Below, in pieces: positions 61,379 to 64,000 of a DNA stretch of 64,000 nt. The position numbers were made by a program, and so were the translations under genes. The notes under the pieces are model-generated. The model was given only the letters and a program-made list of their open reading frames with translations. It ran no database searches and had not been told where the DNA came from. This DNA comes from Ferrovibrio xuzhouensis (lineage in GTDB: Bacteria; Pseudomonadota; Alphaproteobacteria; Ferrovibrionales; Ferrovibrionaceae), in the NCBI RefSeq assembly GCF_042648965.1, contig NZ_JBHRYJ010000001.1, forward strand, positions 1,240,001 to 1,304,000, given 5' to 3'. How positions within the stretch are numbered: position 1 is the first letter of the stretch; each line of letters opens with the position of its first letter.

Positions 61379-62495
61379 TGAAACCCTGCTGCAGGGCAGC
61401 GGCATCAAGTTCGCGACCGATGAAAACCAGCTTGGAGACATGCGGCTCGCCGTCGCGCCACGGACGCTGGAAATCGCCGTCCTTGATCATGTGCACGGCC
61501 TGGAACACGAAGCGCTTGTCGGAGCCCTTGAAATCGAGGATGCCCTTGCTGCGCAGGATGTTCTGCCCCTGGGTCGCAAGCAGTTCGCCGATCCAGGCGT
61601 CGAACTTGCGGGCATCGATCGGCACGGTGGCGGTCAGCGACACGCTTTTCACTGTCGCATCATGCTCATGGTCACGGCCGCAATGTTCGTCATGCACATG
61701 GCCGGGTTCGCCATGCGCCGGGTTATGGTCGTGATGATGGTGGTGATCGTGATGGTCATGGCCGCAGTGCTCGTCATGCACATGACCCGGCTCGCCATGG
61801 GCCGGGGTCTTCTTCAGGAAGTCCGGCTCCAGGCTGACGATGCGGTCGAGATCGAAGGCGCCGCGGTCGAGTATCTTGTCAAGCGCCACATCGCAGCGGG
61901 CGGCCCGGTGGATCGGCGCGAACTTGTTGACGGCACGGATGCGCGCCTCGACATCGGCGAGTTCGGCCGGGCTGACCAGATCGGTCTTGTTCAGCACGAT
62001 CACGTCGGCGAAAGCAATCTGTTCTTCCGCCTCGCGGCTGTCCTTCAGCCGCGCCGGCAGATGGCGGGCATCGACCACGGTGACGATGGAATCGAGCTTG
62101 GCACGGCGGGCGACATCCTCGTCGACGAAGAAGGTCTGCGCCACCGGCCCCGGATCGGCCAGCCCGGTGGTCTCGACGATGATGCCGTCGAAGCGGTCCT
62201 TGCGCTTCATCAGCCCCTCGATGATGCGGATCAGGTCACCGCGCACGGTGCAGCAGATGCAGCCGTTGTTCATCTCGAAGACTTCCTCGTCAGCATCCAC
62301 CACCAGGTCATTGTCGATGCCGACCTCGCCGAACTCGTTGATGATGACGGCATATTTCTTGCCGTGCGGTTCGGTGAGGATACGGTTCAGCAGGGTGGTC
62401 TTGCCAGCGCCGAGATAGCCGGTCAGCACGGTCACCGGAGTCTGGGGCACCGGAGTCTGTGGGACGGGTGTCTGCGCGGCGGATGACTGCGTCAT
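61362..62495 (-). CDS. CobW/ZigA-type metal GTPase
   Basis: A 377-residue G3E GTPase (COG0523). The Walker A GYLGAGKT (26-33), the metal CxCC site (Cys79, Cys81, Cys82 in NGCICCTVRGDL), Walker B VVDARH and NKTD are all present. Residues about 230-275 form a His-rich metal loop with two copies of PAHGEPGHVHDEHCG separated by a polyHis stretch, showing internal duplication. These proteins chaperone zinc or cobalt. The start at MTQSSAA has GGAG upstream; longer frames run into a region with no family match. The N terminus has short TPVPQ repeats. It is divergent from ogt. Confidence 0.88.
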   Translation of the reverse strand: MTQSSAAQTPVPQTPVPQTPVTVLTGYLGAGKTTLLNRILTEPHGKKYAVIINEFGEVGIDNDLVVDADEEVFEMNNGCICCTVRGDLIRIIEGLMKRKDRFDGIIVETTGLADPGPVAQTFFVDEDVARRAKLDSIVTVVDARHLPARLKDSREAEEQIAFADVIVLNKTDLVSPAELADVEARIRAVNKFAPIHRAARCDVALDKILDRGAFDLDRIVSLEPDFLKKTPAHGEPGHVHDEHCGHDHHDHHHHHDHNPAHGEPGHVHDEHCGRDHEHDATVKSVSLTATVPIDARKFDAWIGELLATQGQNILRSKGILDFKGSDKRFVFQAVHMIKDGDFQRPWRDGEPHVSKLVFIGRELDAAALQQGFNACRA

Positions 62496-62602
62496 AAGCG
62501 GATACTCCGGAAAAGGCGGTCGTGGTATGAATGGGCCCAACATAGTGAGCCGTCCGCCGGAGTCCAGAGCCGGCCCCGGAGCGGACGGCAAGGACGGAAA
62601 CC

Positions 62603-63181
62603 ATGCCCGCAGAAGTCGCCGTTGCCAGCCATATCAGCCTCGACAGCCCGCTCGGACCACTGACCATACGTGCCGCCGGTGGTGCTGTTATTGCACTTGA
62701 CTGGGGCCGGCAGACGGAAGCGCCCGGCAGCGAGCAGGCCCTGCTGGCCGAGGCCGCGCGCCAGCTGGCTGCCTATTTCGCGGAGGGGCATTTCCGCTTC
62801 GACCTGCCGCTGCATCCCCGCGGCAGCGTCTTCCAGCGTGCGGTCTGGGATTTCATGCTGGCCATCCCGGCCGGCGAGACCCGCACCTATGGCGACTGCG
62901 CCACCGCGCTCGCCGCCGGCGGCATTGTAGAGGCACCGGCCGGCAGCGCCTCGGCGGCCCAGGCGGTCGGCGGCGCCTGTGGCGCCAACCCGATCCCGGT
63001 GATCATTCCCTGCCACCGCATCCTCGCCGCCGGCGGCCGTACCGGCGGCTATTCGGGACGCGGCGGTGTCGTCACCAAACGCTGGCTGCTGGAACATGAG
63101 GGCGCCTGGCAGCCCGAGCGCCAGGGTGACCTGTTCGGCAGCAGCGCGACGGACCGGCCGGCCGCGGTGGCGAACCGCTGA
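62603..63181 (+). CDS. ogt: Methylated-DNA-protein-cysteine methyltransferase
   Basis: A 192-residue suicide alkyltransferase. The acceptor cysteine is Cys137 in IPVIIPCHRILAAGGRTGGYSG. FQRAVWDFMLAIPAGETRTYGD is the helix-turn-helix/recognition segment. A short insertion (GGIVEAPAGSASAA) lies before the active site. It repairs O6-alkylguanine. There is no Ada N-terminal domain. It diverges from the CobW gene with about 107 bases between starts. The PAS gene downstream begins three bases after its stop. Confidence 0.92.
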   Translation: MPAEVAVASHISLDSPLGPLTIRAAGGAVIALDWGRQTEAPGSEQALLAEAARQLAAYFAEGHFRFDLPLHPRGSVFQRAVWDFMLAIPAGETRTYGDCATALAAGGIVEAPAGSASAAQAVGGACGANPIPVIIPCHRILAAGGRTGGYSGRGGVVTKRWLLEHEGAWQPERQGDLFGSSATDRPAAVANR

Positions 63182-63184
63182 GCC

Positions 63185-63682
63185 ATGGCCCCGGCCGGGA
63201 CGCCCGACGAGCCGCCCTACCGGTTTGCCGAACTCTATGACACGCCCGCCGGCCTGCAGCATCCGGTGCTGCGGCGCCTCTATGCCTACTGGCTGGAACG
63301 GCGCGGCGGCCGCATGGCCCCGGCGCGGGCCGATATCGACCCGGTCGATTTCCGCTATGCGCTCGGCTGGGTCAATCTGGCGGAAGTCCGGCCCGGCAGC
63401 GACCATTTCGAATTCCGCGTCTTCGGCAGCAACCTTGCCCGCGTGATGGATCTGGACTCGGAAATGACCAGCACGTCAGATACCGACGATCCAGAATTCG
63501 ATGCCGTCGCCCGCCGTGACATGACCCGGGTGCTTACGAAGCAGAAACCGCTGCGGGTATTCCGCGACCTGATGACGGCCCGGCGGCGCTATCGTTTCGA
63601 GGTGCTGCTGCTGCCGCTGTCCGACGACGGCGAAACCGTGAATATGCTGCTGATCGGCGCCATTCCTCCCGTCGGCGGTTGA
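63185..63682 (+). CDS. PAS domain protein (PAS_5 family), copy B
   Basis: A 165-residue single-domain protein clearly paralogous to that at 41210-41683: RLYAYWLERRGGRMAPARADIDPVDFRYALGWVNLAEV, FEFRVFGSNLARVMD and VLLLPLSDDGETVNMLLIGAI. No output domain. It begins three bases after the ogt stop, so it is probably translated with it. Its function is unknown; a shared role with the first copy is an inference. Confidence 0.8.
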   Translation: MAPAGTPDEPPYRFAELYDTPAGLQHPVLRRLYAYWLERRGGRMAPARADIDPVDFRYALGWVNLAEVRPGSDHFEFRVFGSNLARVMDLDSEMTSTSDTDDPEFDAVARRDMTRVLTKQKPLRVFRDLMTARRRYRFEVLLLPLSDDGETVNMLLIGAIPPVGG

Positions 63683-63750
63683 TTGCCGCGGCGGGCTGCC
63701 GCTAGAGTTTCTCCGCCTTGCGGCATCGTATACGCAAACAGGAGGATCCC

Positions 63751-64000
63751 ATGGCCCGCAGCATCGACATCAAGGCCCATGACGGCGGCAGCTTCACCGG
63801 CTATCTGGCCGAACCGGCCGCAGGCAAGGGATCTGCCAAGGGGGGACCCGGCATCCTCGTCATCCAGGAAATCTTCGGCGTCAACAAGGTGATGCGCGAC
63901 ATCTGCGACGGCCTCGCCGCCCAGGGCTATGTTGCGCTCTGCCCCGACCTGTTCTGGCGCCAGCAGCCCGGCATCGACATCACCGACCAGACCAAGGAGG
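63751..64000 (+). CDS. Dienelactone hydrolase family protein, N-terminal part
   Basis: The first 83 residues of a gene that continues past the window edge. The start has CAGGAGGATCCC before the ATG. ILVIQEIFGVNKVMRDICDGLAAQGYVALCPDLFWRQQPGID is the conserved first strand and helix of alpha/beta-hydrolases of the dienelactone hydrolase type, where the catalytic Glu lies in QEIFG. The nucleophile Cys and the His are downstream and unseen. These enzymes cleave cyclic esters in chlorocatechol or related pathways, or act as general carboxymethylenebutenolidases. Confidence 0.85.
   Translation, partial: MARSIDIKAHDGGSFTGYLAEPAAGKGSAKGGPGILVIQEIFGVNKVMRDICDGLAAQGYVALCPDLFWRQQPGIDITDQTKE

Overview
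The window looks like chromosome from a motile, GC-rich Alphaproteobacterium. The CtrA cell-cycle circuit (chpT, ctrA, sciP, flbD), Usg, DUF3553, a Caulobacter-type flagellar cluster and the hisZ-purA and leuS-lptE-holA neighbourhoods are typical of that class. Gene content suggests a Rhodospirillales-like lineage, but no rRNA or tRNA is present to place it better. Nearly every base is coding. No prophage, insertion sequence or CRISPR array was seen.

Layout. (1) 1-6.6 kb: the end of a radical SAM/SPASM protein and a surface-glycan or small-molecule decoration cluster: a methyltransferase, a glycosyltransferase-TylF methyltransferase fusion, an asparagine synthetase, an FkbM methyltransferase and a GmhA-type isomerase, then usg. 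(2) 6.7-11.4 kb: a 57-codon gene under a LexA-type box, then thiolase, AcuI-type reductase and feruloyl-CoA synthase genes that look like aromatic-acid/acyl-CoA catabolism. (3) 11.4-16.6 kb: a Spy-like periplasmic protein, DedA, CysQ, DUF3553, ChpT, a gamma-glutamyltransferase and a small EamA protein. (4) 16.6-35.2 kb: the motility region. ctrA diverges from fliI-fliJ. On the minus strand, fliK-flgD-sciP-fliF-fliG-fliH-fliN-flbD-flhA-flhF-flhG and a second FliK-like gene run almost without gaps. A -24/-12 (sigma-54) promoter precedes fliK, and matching FlbD-like palindromes lie upstream of fliK and fliF.

(5) 35.4-43.5 kb: mixed housekeeping genes: a membrane protein, a DODA-type dioxygenase, a LysR regulator with two clear operator palindromes, threonine aldolase, a JAMM peptidase, an RluA pseudouridine synthase, a PAS protein, rpoH and a GAF protein. 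(6) 43.7-50.8 kb: echA-hisZ-purA, mutM, ubiE-ubiB. (7) 50.8-55 kb: three tandem porin paralogues, each with its own terminator. Only one has a pair of CRP-like palindromes upstream. (8) 55.5-64 kb: the DUF3576 lipoprotein-leuS-lptE-holA operon, a WD40 protein overlapping a CobW-type metal GTPase, ogt, a second PAS protein and a dienelactone hydrolase cut by the window end.

The strongest leads are regulatory: the FlbD/sigma-54 signature, the LexA box on a tiny gene, CRP-type control of one porin of three, the LysR operator pair, and a repeat array that runs into the rluA-family start codon. I did not see a convincing wholly new multi-gene system. The decoration cluster at the left edge is the most likely place for unusual chemistry.
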